Assembly: GCF_001541345.2 (NCBI RefSeq)
Contig: NZ_LMVL02000002.1
Location: 434,001-498,000 of the forward strand
Direction of reading: 5' to 3'
Length of the DNA: 64,000 nt
From: Gillisella vitis
Lineage (GTDB): Bacteria; Pseudomonadota; Alphaproteobacteria; Rhizobiales; Rhizobiaceae
Position numbers and translations under genes: made by a program. Under the pieces are notes generated by a model. That model was not told the origin of the DNA. It worked only from the letters and a program-made list of their open reading frames with translations, and did no database searches. Numbering within the stretch: the stretch's first letter is position 1; every line of letters begins with the position of its first letter. Positions 45,418 to 54,429 of this stretch are shown in pieces.

Positions 45418-45963
45418 TCACGGCCTGCGGACTGCGCAGGGCAGGATCTTCGCCGTTTTGACGGCCAGCACCATGCGGATGCGCTCCTCCTCGGCCATGC
45501 GCCGCGCTTCTTCGTAACCATATTTGGCGACATTGAACGAGCGCGTGAACTGCCGGCGACGGCGCTTTCCCGCAGGGACCGGTGTGTTATCATCAACGGC
45601 GATCTCGATACGGGCCATCCAGATGTCGGATCTATGCGCCCCGGCGCGTTCGATATAATAGACGCCCGGCACGCTGCTGCCTTCGGACCTGTTCTTGCGC
45701 ACCAGCATGCGCATATCCTTGTTGGTCAAAGGAGGCACGACCCTCAGAACTGCATCGCGGTAAGCTTGTGCCACCTCCAGCGCCTGTTCCTTGCCGCCAT
45801 AGGTTCTATCGCTAAACGTCATCTGGATCGTTTTTCCACCGCGGGTTAGATGGACCAACCATGCATTTTGACGATGGCGGTTCGTATCCACCCGATGGAT
45901 CGCGTACATTGCCTCATCGTGGAAGCGGGTTTCTGGAGAAATTTTTGGTCCTACTCTGGTCAT
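45418..45963 (-). CDS. AP2-like DNA-binding domain protein
   Basis: 181 residues with two related segments: HRQNAWLVHLTRGGKTIQMTFSD...EQALEVAQAYRDAVLR, and SVPGVYYIERAG...IWMARIEI...RSFNVAKYGYEEARRMAEEER. This strand-strand-strand-helix pattern resembles bacterial AP2/integrase-N-type DNA-binding domains common on phages and homing elements. A regulatory role is likely; the target is unknown. Arginine-rich linkers support nucleic acid contact. Confidence 0.65.
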   Translation of the reverse strand: MTRVGPKISPETRFHDEAMYAIHRVDTNRHRQNAWLVHLTRGGKTIQMTFSDRTYGGKEQALEVAQAYRDAVLRVVPPLTNKDMRMLVRKNRSEGSSVPGVYYIERAGAHRSDIWMARIEIAVDDNTPVPAGKRRRRQFTRSFNVAKYGYEEARRMAEEERIRMVLAVKTAKILPCAVRRP

Positions 45964-46112
45964 CGTCTATTCTCAGACACTAGGCCAATTAAATTCGAAG
46001 CGGGCCAGTCATCGACTGGATTTCTTTCTGCCATGGCTGATGCTGCGACAGTGACTAGATCTGCCATCATCAGAGACTGGGGCCTTATGCAAAGAAGTCA
46101 TTAGATTTAGCC

Positions 46113-46559
46113 CTATCTGAACGTGATGGTCGTGAAGTCGTCTGTTAGACCATCCCACGTACCAGTCGCAAAAGCAGTGATCGAGTGCCCTGTGCGTGGT
46201 TCTTCATCTAATCGTCCTGTAGTGACCCCGATGTTTCCGAACAGCACTATACCAACTGATAGGCTGGCTCCCCCATTCATTTCCTCTAGTTGTCGAAGGA
46301 CATCAATCCCGTTCCCTTGGAAAATCTGAACGCCCCTGAGAGTAACATTCTCGAGATCGTAAAAGGCTTCAATTTCTCTCACGCGGTTTTCGCGATAACG
46401 AACGATCGGAGCCTTGGTGCCTCGTTGCTCATTGAAGCTTCCGGGTCGTAGGCCTCGACTTGATCGGTCGGGTGCGCCTACTATTGCTGAGACCTCTTCG
46501 GCTGTCATACCGAAACGGATCGGCCCCATCCTTTCGAAAGGTATCACGTCCCAATTCAT
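46113..46559 (-). CDS. Hypothetical protein, possible immunity-type
   Basis: 148 residues, opening MNWDVIPFERMGPIRFGMTAEEVSAIVG with a helix-turn pattern and ending in beta-rich sequence (TGTWDGLTDDFTTITFR). Small single-domain proteins of this sort are frequent in polymorphic toxin and VgrG islands and may be immunity proteins; this is inference from location. No signal peptide. It lies 290 bp downstream of the PAAR gene, on the same strand. Confidence 0.55.
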   Translation of the reverse strand: MNWDVIPFERMGPIRFGMTAEEVSAIVGAPDRSSRGLRPGSFNEQRGTKAPIVRYRENRVREIEAFYDLENVTLRGVQIFQGNGIDVLRQLEEMNGGASLSVGIVLFGNIGVTTGRLDEEPRTGHSITAFATGTWDGLTDDFTTITFR

Positions 46560-46849
46560 CTACAGTTATCCAATAGTCCGACTTTAACAATTAACGGCCA
46601 TCCCTTCTGCCCGCGTTGTTTTTGCCATTTTCTCCATAGATTCAGAGCGATTTAGCGGACCACACATCGGTCTTATACCTTGAGTATCAGGGCGCGCCTA
46701 CGTTCAGTGCTCTAGAATCGTCCCCGCAATAATATCCACATAGTGTGTAACGTTCGCTCGCGACCTCTCTTCATCAATTTCAGCATCGGAAAATCGGCGC
46801 TCTCGAGAGATCTTCAGTGTTATAGCGAAACTGGTTTGAAAATGCTCCG

Positions 46850-47146
46850 TCAATCGACACGGACTTCACCGACTCCCTCGGCAATTAAACCGCCATGAGC
46901 GGTTGCATCCGCTACACGGGCAATGGCACGACCGTTAATTCGTGCAATACTGGAGCCAGACGTAATCTTATCGACATGTCCGCTGCCAGTGCAAATGGCA
47001 TCATCTCCAACAACGGCGATCGGGACACCATTGAGGCGGACAAATCCTTGTCCGGTGATTACAGGCCCCCCCATATGGCGCGTCGGCCCTGGCTCAACCT
47101 TAGGACATGAATGCATGCTACCTATAACAGCTATCGGATTACCCAT
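46850..47146 (-). CDS. PAAR-domain spike-tip protein
   Basis: 98 residues, a complete stand-alone PAAR domain. GSMHSCPKVEPGPTRHMGGPV, FVRLNGVPIAVVGDDAICTG and ITSGSSIARINGRAIARVAD show the repeated beta hairpins, with His/Cys residues able to bind the tip zinc ion. It would cap the VgrG spike of a type VI secretion system. Last gene of the vgrG operon. Confidence 0.9.
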   Translation of the reverse strand: MGNPIAVIGSMHSCPKVEPGPTRHMGGPVITGQGFVRLNGVPIAVVGDDAICTGSGHVDKITSGSSIARINGRAIARVADATAHGGLIAEGVGEVRVD

Positions 47147-47170
47147 TTCAAACCTCTCGCGTTGGTTTTC

Positions 47171-47524
47171 TCACTCTAGATCTATCCAGCGCTGTCTATT
47201 GTCTTCACCGAGGACATTTTTCTCAACCAGATCCATTCTGGTGGTCTCGTTAAGACCCGTCTTCAACAATATTGAATAAAAATACTGTCTGTCTGAAGCG
47301 TTCATGGATGATGAAACTAAATCAAATCGGTAGAAACGGAACGTATTTCTCGGGCTGTTGATCCGTAAAAGCGAGAGACCTTCATGCATCTTCTTGATGT
47401 GTCTTTTCCACCGATCAGGATCTCCCAAAAACCCTTCCTCCTGCAGATACTTGACCATTCTAGGGATGTAATTTCTCTCCAAATATATCAATTCTATTTG
47501 CTGCATTTGATCCGCAGATAGCAT
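47171..47524 (-). CDS. Hypothetical protein of the VgrG module
   Basis: 117 residues, mixed charge, no signal peptide. Features IELIYLERNYIPRMVKYLQEEG and PRNTFRFYRFDLVSSSM. Located 10 bp after the 264-residue gene and 24 bp before PAAR. In effector modules this position often holds an immunity or small adaptor gene, which is inference. No family recognised. Confidence 0.6.
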   Translation of the reverse strand: MLSADQMQQIELIYLERNYIPRMVKYLQEEGFLGDPDRWKRHIKKMHEGLSLLRINSPRNTFRFYRFDLVSSSMNASDRQYFYSILLKTGLNETTRMDLVEKNVLGEDNRQRWIDLE

Positions 47525-47533
47525 GTCACAACC

Positions 47534-48328
47534 TCAGGCATAGGTTAGCAGCGTGTCAGGATGCGGCAAATCGATCGGCGGCTTTTGATGACCGATAACC
47601 GCTATTGCCTGCTCGAATTCGATTTCGCTCTCATATTCACCACGCATTGAACGTATAGCGCTCTCGTCCATCGGTTGATGCATGCTGGCCCACACACGTT
47701 TTCCTAAATCCCACACAACTTCCTTGGCATGCTGGTCGAGTTCCGCAGAAACGTCACCCCAAAACCGCGCAAGTTCTCGGCGTTCGGATCCCAGAGTTAG
47801 TAACGTGAAAAATTCGATCTCAAATATCATATCTTCATTCGAATAATGTCCGAAGCACCTCTTGTCCCATTCTGTTAGGGGCGCAGTTAGTCGTTGCGTA
47901 AGCATATCCTCGACAATCGGATGTCTTACCATCTGCCAATAGCGGCTTGCGACGTCTTCACCCCAGGATTTAGCGGACACCGAGGTTTTTAAGGCGTTCG
48001 CAAGGTCTGGCCAGGTACGCTCCCATGCGTTCAGTTCTGGGAGAACAGAATCGGGATCGCACGGGAATTTCTCTGCCCATTCAACAAAAGCACCCGATTG
48101 TCCGACGCCAAGTTTCTTCTGCAGATCATCAATAGCGAGATCCCACAATGACAATGATTTATCAGCGCTGAACCCGGTCCGTTCGATCGCGAAGCGTAAC
48201 GACGGCCTTAACTGCGTGACATTGAAATCTGTCAGGCCAATTTTTGATATAATTCCATTATCTATGACGTCCATGCTGAGAACGACAATTATTTTTTCCC
48301 ATATCCAAGACTGTTCTGAGCGTCTCAT
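47534..48328 (-). CDS. Hypothetical protein of the VgrG module
   Basis: 264 residues from ATG 48328, backed by GAGGAAGA upstream; an alternative ATG lies at 48274. Rich in Trp and acidic residues (LNAWERTWPDLANALKTS, SRYWQMVRHPIVEDML), probably all-helical, with no signal peptide or membrane span. No family recognised. Its place between an unknown small gene and a small downstream partner allows it to be effector or immunity protein. Confidence 0.6.
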   Translation of the reverse strand: MRRSEQSWIWEKIIVVLSMDVIDNGIISKIGLTDFNVTQLRPSLRFAIERTGFSADKSLSLWDLAIDDLQKKLGVGQSGAFVEWAEKFPCDPDSVLPELNAWERTWPDLANALKTSVSAKSWGEDVASRYWQMVRHPIVEDMLTQRLTAPLTEWDKRCFGHYSNEDMIFEIEFFTLLTLGSERRELARFWGDVSAELDQHAKEVVWDLGKRVWASMHQPMDESAIRSMRGEYESEIEFEQAIAVIGHQKPPIDLPHPDTLLTYA

Positions 48329-48340
48329 AATTCGTCTTCC

Positions 48341-48811
48341 TCATGGCACTGGAATAGCGTTTCGTGGTGGAAAGAGCCGGGATCCTTCGGAAATCACTAG
48401 GTACGTGATCAGTGCAGCTCCGGTAAGGCCAGTGATCTGCTCCCAACGCTTCATATCGAACAGACCCGGCTCCTCGACGGCATCCATTTTCAGCTGATCA
48501 ATAGTAGGATTCGGATGGTTGATCCACGCTTTGGCATCGTTTCCGATCGGGGCCTTGTCACCACAATTGTTATCGGAAAAATCCTTCATGACTTTCGCGA
48601 TTTGATTTTTTAAATTGGTTATAGCCTCGTCGTGCCCGGCCCAGCCAGCCCGGGTCCCGTTCAACTGATCCATAATCCGCTCTGCTAATCCGCGCGTCCC
48701 TGTTTCCGCCTTTTTTTGAAAAACCAGTCGGCGAACGATTTTTCTTAGCTCTTCACATACATCTTCGGGAGGGCAGTTCGGACAGAACTTGCTAGAGGCG
48801 GCCGCGGCCAT
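48341..48811 (-). CDS. Hypothetical VgrG-linked protein, C-terminal hydrophobic helix
   Basis: 156 residues starting right at the DUF4123 stop (TGAATG type junction at 48812/48811). Cys-rich N-terminus (FCPNCPPEDVCEEL), central LNGTRAGWAGHDEAITNLKNQI typical of small toxin-region proteins, and one hydrophobic stretch (LTGAALITYLVI) near the end. It follows the adaptor gene, the usual place for a cargo effector, so it is a candidate effector; no catalytic motif is recognised. Confidence 0.6.
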   Translation of the reverse strand: MAAAASSKFCPNCPPEDVCEELRKIVRRLVFQKKAETGTRGLAERIMDQLNGTRAGWAGHDEAITNLKNQIAKVMKDFSDNNCGDKAPIGNDAKAWINHPNPTIDQLKMDAVEEPGLFDMKRWEQITGLTGAALITYLVISEGSRLFPPRNAIPVP

Positions 48812-49336
48812 TCAAACTATCTCCGCTTCTTTGTTGACAAATCGGCAAAGCGCATCATCGTACTGAAAGAATTCGATACTGTTATCACCGGACGGCACCA
48901 GAAAACGAGGCGCAACAGTGCCCAACAGTTTAGCCTGATCTTCGTTCAGAACTTTCATAAACGAGGAAAAATACATTGCGTCCGCAATTCGCGCGTACAC
49001 ATGGTGCCTTCCATGACGCCAGTAGTAGAATTTGAATAGGCGGGACCTAATCCGCTCGATCGTATGGTTCGATTCCAACCAGACCATAGCGCCGGCGGAA
49101 GCCGCATCTTCTATCAAGAGCTCAAGACGAGGACAGACACCGTCAATCTTCACCAGAAAAGGTGCAACACGCAAATATGATGTTGATGACCAACCGTTGA
49201 GCAAACTTACGAATGGACTGTCGAGCGCTTCCAATCGAGCATACAAATTAGGTACGTTTATTGCGTCGATTAGCGCATGTGATTGCTTCTGATCAGTCAG
49301 CCTTAAAAACTGTTGGAGCTTACTCACCGAACACAA
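48812..49336 (-). CDS. DUF4123 effector adaptor
   Basis: 174 residues. The DUF4123 pattern is seen in HALIDAINVPNLYARLEAL, SYLRVAPFLVKIDG, LELLIEDAASAGAMVWLESN and HHVYARIADAMYFSSFM, FRFYDP-like positions being replaced by RRLFKFYYWRHGR. Such adaptors load a specific effector onto VgrG. The start overlaps the vgrG stop by 17 bases. Its presence implies that a dedicated cargo is encoded next, in the 48.8-46.1 kb interval. Confidence 0.85.
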   Translation of the reverse strand: MCSVSKLQQFLRLTDQKQSHALIDAINVPNLYARLEALDSPFVSLLNGWSSTSYLRVAPFLVKIDGVCPRLELLIEDAASAGAMVWLESNHTIERIRSRLFKFYYWRHGRHHVYARIADAMYFSSFMKVLNEDQAKLLGTVAPRFLVPSGDNSIEFFQYDDALCRFVNKEAEIV

Positions 49337-51728
49337 TCCCCCTAGAGGTTTTCATACAACTTTCACTTTTCAATCCGCTTTCAATATCGAGTGAATTCGT
49401 GATGATGCGGACTGTTTTTCCTGAGATTATCACTCCCTTATCATTTATCTCTATCATTCCGCCCGGAGTTGATATGACTACCTTTTCTTCTGAAACAATT
49501 ATATTCTTTGCAGCAGTTATTTGGACAACGCGCTTAGCGTGTATATCTATATCTTTATCGGACTGCATTAGACGATAGACACCGGTCTTCTCCTGGTACT
49601 CTTTACCAACAAGTGTCTTTTTAGCCTCGCCGACATTTTCGATCGAGATCTGCCCGACATTCGTCACCTTGCTCACCCCGATCTGCTCGGCGCGAGCAAT
49701 ACCGACGCTGTCGGACTTAAAGCTGCTGACGATGGTGTTCATGATGCCGGGCAGCGGGAACAGGTTGGAGGCGTCTGAACCGACGCCTGTTCCGGATCCA
49801 GCCAGCGCCGTACCGGCGTCCGCGCGTGGGCTCGGGCCAGAGACGACGCCTTCGCGGGCGGAAAGACCACCGGCGCCGAGAAAGCCAAGGGCGGAGGAGG
49901 CGAGTGACGTGGCAAAGCTGGCAATGCCGGGACCACCACCCGCGATCTGGGCGGCCTGTGCTAGCAAGCCGGCGGTCTGGCCTGACAGCGCCTGCACGCC
50001 TGCCATGGCCAACATCGCCATCGGCCCCGTGCCGCCAACGACGGTGTTCACAGAGCCGCCGATTTCGTGCTTCTGGTTGCCCGCGACTTCCACGGCGCGG
50101 TTGCCGCCGATGGAGGCGACCTCATGCCGGTCGACGCGCTTGGTGCGGTCATTGAGCACTCGGGTCGTCTGATCCTTCTGGGCATGGAAGAACATGTTCT
50201 CCTTGCCGTTCTCGTCCTCGAATGTCATTTCGTTGAAGCCGCTGCCTTTGTGGGTGTTGGAGCGCAGCACCATCCGGGTCTTGTTGGCCGGCAGATCGTA
50301 GGGGACGGGATTCTTCGGATTGGGCACGACCCCAATGACCAGAGGCCGGTCTGGATCGCCGTCGACGAAGGAGACCATCACCTCCATGCCGATGCGGGGA
50401 ATGACCTGCGCGCCCCAGGTGCCACCACCCCAGGCCTGGTTGACGCGGATCCAGCAGGTGTCGGAACCATCCTTCTTGGCTCGCCGATCCCAGGGATACC
50501 AGACCTTGATGCGGCCATACTGATCCGTGTGTATCTCTTCGCCGGAGGGACCGGCCACGATCGCCACCTGCGCGCCTTCGATGCGCGGACGTTTGGTGTC
50601 ACGATGCGGGGTTAGCGGCACGCGCGAGGGAATGGCTTCGAATTCGTTGCGGTATTCCGGATCGTTCTCCGTCGTCTCATAGGAGCGGTCGACCACCCAG
50701 TGGGTGATCCTGGTGATCACATGCTCTTCGTATTGATGTTCGGGATGCGGCTCCTCATAGGCCGTGAAGCGCCGGCCGGCTTCGAGAAAGCGGACATTGG
50801 ACTTGCCCGTCACCCGCTCATGATCGGCCTCCACCGCCTGCATGCGGAAGGTCTCGGCCTGTTCGGCTTCCTTCACATCGCTGATGCGGGCGGGATATTC
50901 GTAAAGCTCGCGCTTGGCGGCCCCAGGCATCTGGATCAGCGACGGCGTGACGTTCAAAGGCACGGTGCTCGGCGTCTCGAAATTCCAGTCGGCGCCGGCG
51001 CGCTGGCCGGGGATGAAGGCAAACTGCCGCATCCACTCGTTGATATGGTTGCGATCCGATGAGCCTTGCGCTAATCTCACCTTGTCGACGCCTTCTGCGG
51101 AGGGCGAAGGCTGACTCCAGGCGACCTTGCTGTCGCTGACTTTGATGCGGTGGACACCCACCTCATGTTCGAACCAGTAGAACAACCCGTCCTCTTCGAA
51201 CCGGCGCAGCAGGTAATCGAGGTCTGTCTCGTTCCATTGCACGCTGTACTCACGCGCAGGCGGCACTTTGTGTAAAGGGGCATAGGCAGCCGCGGGAAGC
51301 CCATGTTCCGATAGCAGCGTCTCCAGCACCTGCATGGAGGTCATGTTCTGCCAGATGCGGCAGTCGGAGCGACGCGACAGCAGCCAGAACTGCGGCTGGA
51401 TGGTCAACGTATAAGACCGCAACCCTCGTGTGACCGGCGGCCCTTCGGACAGATTGGTGACCAGGCCGTTGAACGGCCGGCGCACGCCGCCCTCATCGAA
51501 TTCGCCCTGACGGATCTCCAGTGACACATCGACCAGCTTGCCGATCAACTCTTCTGGCTTGACGGCCTCACGCTTGGCGCGCACAGATATAGTGATCTCG
51601 AACAGGCGATTGACGCCTTCGTCCACCGTCATCCGCTCCGGCAGAAGCTGGTCTTCGCCCAAGGGAGAGGATAGTCTCAACACACGGCTAGCCTGGATGA
51701 AGTCGGTCGGCGACAGAACGTCGTCCAT
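49320..51728 (-). CDS. vgrG: Type VI secretion spike protein VgrG
   Basis: 802 residues. A gp27-like base (VLRLSSPLGEDQLLPERMTVDEGVNRLFE, PRPEHQY-like and SYSVQWNETDLDYLLRRFEEDGLFYWFEH), a gp5 OB-fold (GRIKVWYPWDRRAKKDGSDTCWIRV, WGAQVIPRIGMEVMVSFVDGDPDRP) and a needle with repeated short strands (HEVASIGGNRAVEVAGNQKHEIGG). The C-terminal 200 residues are an extension with Ala/Gly-rich and beta-helix sequence rather than an enzyme domain. ATG 51728 with GGGGG eight bases upstream is preferred to 51740. First gene of the effector operon; no structural tss genes are nearby. Confidence 0.95.
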   Translation of the reverse strand: MDDVLSPTDFIQASRVLRLSSPLGEDQLLPERMTVDEGVNRLFEITISVRAKREAVKPEELIGKLVDVSLEIRQGEFDEGGVRRPFNGLVTNLSEGPPVTRGLRSYTLTIQPQFWLLSRRSDCRIWQNMTSMQVLETLLSEHGLPAAAYAPLHKVPPAREYSVQWNETDLDYLLRRFEEDGLFYWFEHEVGVHRIKVSDSKVAWSQPSPSAEGVDKVRLAQGSSDRNHINEWMRQFAFIPGQRAGADWNFETPSTVPLNVTPSLIQMPGAAKRELYEYPARISDVKEAEQAETFRMQAVEADHERVTGKSNVRFLEAGRRFTAYEEPHPEHQYEEHVITRITHWVVDRSYETTENDPEYRNEFEAIPSRVPLTPHRDTKRPRIEGAQVAIVAGPSGEEIHTDQYGRIKVWYPWDRRAKKDGSDTCWIRVNQAWGGGTWGAQVIPRIGMEVMVSFVDGDPDRPLVIGVVPNPKNPVPYDLPANKTRMVLRSNTHKGSGFNEMTFEDENGKENMFFHAQKDQTTRVLNDRTKRVDRHEVASIGGNRAVEVAGNQKHEIGGSVNTVVGGTGPMAMLAMAGVQALSGQTAGLLAQAAQIAGGGPGIASFATSLASSALGFLGAGGLSAREGVVSGPSPRADAGTALAGSGTGVGSDASNLFPLPGIMNTIVSSFKSDSVGIARAEQIGVSKVTNVGQISIENVGEAKKTLVGKEYQEKTGVYRLMQSDKDIDIHAKRVVQITAAKNIIVSEEKVVISTPGGMIEINDKGVIISGKTVRIITNSLDIESGLKSESCMKTSRGIVFGE

Positions 51729-52027
51729 GGATGCCCCCATATAACGTCATCGAAAATCGTCAAAACAGCCCGGTGGCGCGAGCCCACTGTTTCAATCGCG
51801 CCATTGATGACGACAATAGGTCAGCCTCCCAAAAGGTCAAGGTCTCGACGGTGGTTTTTGTTGATGCAGCGCGTATGGGTTGAATGTCTACCGATAGGTG
51901 GGGCAGACCGGATTCCGGATAATTTCCCAAGGATCAATCCCCTGACTCGATCTGTCGGCTCCGGAAGTGTTTTTAACACGGTTTTCGAAATGGCGAGTGG
52001 CGCACGTTTAGGCCCCGAGGAGGCAGA

Positions 52028-52213
52028 GTGGTTTATGTTGCGTGTGTCAAATGCGAAGCGCCGGTTCCTGTCGGCGTTATATGCCCGCGCTGCGGGGCAA
52101 AGCAGCCGGAACCGCATGAGATACGTGCCCAAAACAGGCGTATAATTTTGGCAATAGCGCTATCGGTGATGGTGGTCGTGCTTTACTCTGTACTGCATCA
52201 ATACCTACGCTAA
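52028..52213 (+). CDS. Zinc-ribbon membrane miniprotein
   Basis: 61 residues starting at GTG 52028 with GAGGAGG seven bases upstream. Two CxxC knuckles (ACVKCEAPVPVGVICPRCGAKQP) form a zinc ribbon, followed by one membrane helix (IILAIALSVMVVVLYSVLH). This is a common small-protein design in rhizobia. It is isolated, divergent from vgrG. Confidence 0.65.
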   Translation: MVYVACVKCEAPVPVGVICPRCGAKQPEPHEIRAQNRRIILAIALSVMVVVLYSVLHQYLR

Positions 52214-52347
52214 GGTCTCCGGGCGGTCGCCGGAAACTTATGAAAGAGAGTTTGGCCTGACGTTGGATTTCCAGCCACGTTCTCCCAAGAGCTGACGTGC
52301 ACCCCGATTTTGGGCCAGCGGGAGCTGGAATTTTCCGGGGTTAAGGC

Positions 52348-53193
52348 TCATGTTGGCGCAGGTGCCGATGAGCCGTTCATGAGCGAAATCGGCACCTTGT
52401 TGCCGATCGCGCTGTGTGGCCGGAACTCGTTATAGTCTCTACGCCAATCCTCCATCTTTGCTCTTGCGTCGTCAAGGCTCATAAGCCAGTGGGCGTTCAG
52501 GCACTCTGCCCGCAACTTGCCATTAAAACTCTCGATGTAGCTATTGTCCGTCGGCTTGCCCGGCCGCGAGAAGTCAAGCACGACGCCTCTATGATAGGCC
52601 CAGAGATCGAGGTCACGAGAGATGAATTCGCTGCCGTTGTCCACCCGAATGGTGGCCGGGTAACCGACCTGCCGGCATATGCGTTCGAGGGTCTGCACGA
52701 CGTCCTTCCCTTTATAGTTGAAGCGGGCATCTACCGCCGGAGAGAAGCGCGAGAAGGTATCGACAACCGTGAGAACCCTGATCTTGCGACCAGTGGCCAG
52801 TTGGTCATGCACGAAATCCATGGCCCAGACGTCGTTCGAACGGGTGGCTGCGGTGCGGTCCGATCGCAGCTTTGCTTTGACGCGCCGTTTTGGCACCTTG
52901 TTGCGCAGTTGCAGGTCCATCTCCTTGTAAAGACGATAGATTCTCTTCGGATTCACCACCCAGCCGTCACGCCTGATCAAGACATGCACACGACGATAGC
53001 CATAGCGCACACGCGTCTGGCAGGTATCCTTGATCTTCAGCTTCAGTTCGGCCTGATCGCCGCGCTTGGACTTGTAGACATAAAGGGACCGGTCGATCTT
53101 CAACACGGCGCATGCGCGTCGGATCGAAACCTTCCAGTCCGTCTTGATCCTGTCGACAAGATTACGCTTGCCGTCAGGCCTCAGAGCTTTTTT
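52348..53193 (-). CDS. IS3-family transposase OrfB (frameshift product)
   Basis: About 281 residues in the -1 frame relative to orfA, reached at a slippery A6G run (53193-53187). The rve catalytic core is intact: first aspartate in DVWAMDFVHDQLATG, second in TIRVDNGSEFISRD, glutamate in YIESFNGKLRAECL. HTH_21-like region VSIRRACAVLKIDRSLYVY lies near the start. Catalyses transposition as the OrfAB fusion. Confidence 0.92.
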   Translation of the reverse strand, partial: KKALRPDGKRNLVDRIKTDWKVSIRRACAVLKIDRSLYVYKSKRGDQAELKLKIKDTCQTRVRYGYRRVHVLIRRDGWVVNPKRIYRLYKEMDLQLRNKVPKRRVKAKLRSDRTAATRSNDVWAMDFVHDQLATGRKIRVLTVVDTFSRFSPAVDARFNYKGKDVVQTLERICRQVGYPATIRVDNGSEFISRDLDLWAYHRGVVLDFSRPGKPTDNSYIESFNGKLRAECLNAHWLMSLDDARAKMEDWRRDYNEFRPHSAIGNKVPISLMNGSSAPAPT

Positions 53194-53447
53194 GACAGCA
53201 CATCCTGGAGCATGGCCTTGTCCAGCGAAAGGTCGGCGACGATCCGCTTCAGCTTGGCATTCTCTTCTTCGAGTTGACGCAGGCGCTTCATCTCCGAGGG
53301 CATCATGCCGGCGTATCTTTTGCGCCAATTGTAGAACGTCACATCGGAAATTCCTGCCTTGCGGCAGACCTCGCCAATGGGCGTTCCATCTTCCGCCTGC
53401 TTCAACACAAACGCGATTTGCGCTTCCGTAAACTTCGAGGCCTTCAT
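53181..53447 (-). CDS. IS3-family OrfA
   Basis: 88 residues: MKASKFTEAQIAFVLKQAEDG, a helix-turn-helix (GEVCRKAGISDVTFYNWRKRY) and a leucine-zipper-like tail (EMKRLRQLEEENAKLKRIV). Stops two codons after the slippery AAAAAAG. The sequence is characteristic of the IS407 group. Confidence 0.93.
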   Translation of the reverse strand: MKASKFTEAQIAFVLKQAEDGTPIGEVCRKAGISDVTFYNWRKRYAGMMPSEMKRLRQLEEENAKLKRIVADLSLDKAMLQDVLSKKL

Positions 53448-53622
53448 CAAATTCTCCTCTTCTTCCCAAAAGGGATCATAAGTGGAAAATTCCAGTTCAA
53501 AATGGCCCAATTTATGGGGGGCACGTCAGTTCAATGCCGTCGATCCCGGTGCGGTGGGGGCGATGATTGCGATTGGTCCGGAGTTTGCCGCAGGCATAGC
53601 GGAAGGCGTTTGCGAGGATGGA

Positions 53623-54072
53623 TTACTGCGCATGACGCACCTCCTCTACCTTGGCGGACGGGTCGATCAAGGCTCCATCATCGGCAGGCACGTATTTTCC
53701 AAACCGTGGATCCATATATCTTGCATTGAGATACATGAGGCCGGTTTCGGGATCGAAGCGCTCGCCGATATAGTTTTTCTGGGTGGTCATCGCCTTGTTG
53801 CTGGTCTCGCCATAGGCGGCATAGTCGGTGCTTTCGACGACCTCGCCCGCTATGTTGGTCACGAAGCGGACCGAAGACAGATGGTCACGGTGCAGGAAGT
53901 AGGCATTGTTGCCGACCAGCTTGATGTCCATATGAGGATAGCGCGTGAAGGCGTTCGCGGCCATGTCGAACTCGACATCCGCATTGTAATATAGAGTTGT
54001 GCCGTTGCTGCCGATCTTCTTGGCGCGACGCTCCGTCGGGGCCATAAGCAAAGCTGGTCGTGGAGCCGTATA
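53623..54072 (-). pseudogene. Displaced Rhs core-end fragment
   Basis: About 150 codons nearly identical to residues about 1575-1700 of the large Rhs protein downstream: [58 protein letters not shown] and [11 protein letters not shown]. After DPRFG it departs to KYVPADDGALIDPSAKVEE and stops at 53623. On the other side homology ends at about 54072, at the junction with an IS30-type remnant. No start codon or secretion signal: an orphan tip left by recombination. Confidence 0.85.
53703..54072. repeat. Direct repeat of Rhs core end (other copy 55903-56268)
   Basis: About 370 bp shared at near identity with the intact rhs gene (both on the minus strand), beginning at ACCGTGGATCCATATATCT and ending at GCTGGTCGTGGAGCCGT. 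A handful of point differences and one extra base (GCGACGCTCC against GCGCGCTCC) are visible. The pair could recombine to exchange C-terminal tips or delete the interval. Confidence 0.85.
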
Positions 54073-54386
54073 AAAAGTACGGCAAGGCCAACGTGACATC
54101 GCTCGTTGAGCGGGTGAGCCGCTTTACGGTTTTGCTAAGCAACAATGATCGGCAGTCTCGTCCGGTCATGGATGGCATCATCCGGGCACTGAAGGGGCTC
54201 CCTCACCTCGCCCGGCGAGCGCGGAAATGGCTTTAGAGAGACGTCGACCCCTTGTCCTTAGCCGACGCCGATCTGATGGAGATCTGCAATCGGCTCAACA
54301 CCACGCCGCGCAAATGCCTTGGCTATCGAACGCCGGCTGACGTATTCCGCAAGAAACTAATCGCTCAGATTCGACATGACAGGTAG
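54058..54386 (+). pseudogene. IS30-family transposase remnant
   Basis: In one frame: EPYKKYGKANVTSLVERVSRF, then SRPVMDGIIRALKGLPHLARR, a stop at 54234, then LADADLMEICNRLNTTPRKC, GYRTPADVFRKKL and a stop at 54386. LVERVSRF and NTTPRKCLGYRTPAEVF-type sequence are IS30 landmarks. The central catalytic part (second aspartate, glutamate) between the two pieces is deleted. Its 5' end is joined to the Rhs fragment. Confidence 0.78.
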
Positions 54387-54429
54387 CTTGAAAGCCCCGC
54401 AAGTCGCGCTTCAGCGTGAACTCACAATC

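Larger units (their letters stand above)
52293..53528 (-). mobile_element. IS3-family element, IS407 group
   Basis: 1236 bp bounded by related inverted ends: TGACGTGCACCCCGATTTTG from 52293 and TGACGTGCCCCCCATAAATT read inward from 53528, both continuing to GGGCCA and CTGGAATTTTCC. It carries overlapping orfA and orfB. The 4-bp flanks (GAGC left, GTTC right) do not match, so no target duplication remains. It separates the zinc-ribbon gene from the Rhs fragment. Confidence 0.88.

Noticed and set aside
53482..53994. A 170-codon plus-strand frame opposite the Rhs fragment
   Set aside because: It crosses the IS3 end and is antisense to recognisable Rhs sequence.
36392..54429. A second attachment site (copy of the tRNA-Gly 3' end)
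   Set aside because: I scanned for the T-arm/acceptor sequence and found no convincing copy, so the right border of the element is left undefined.
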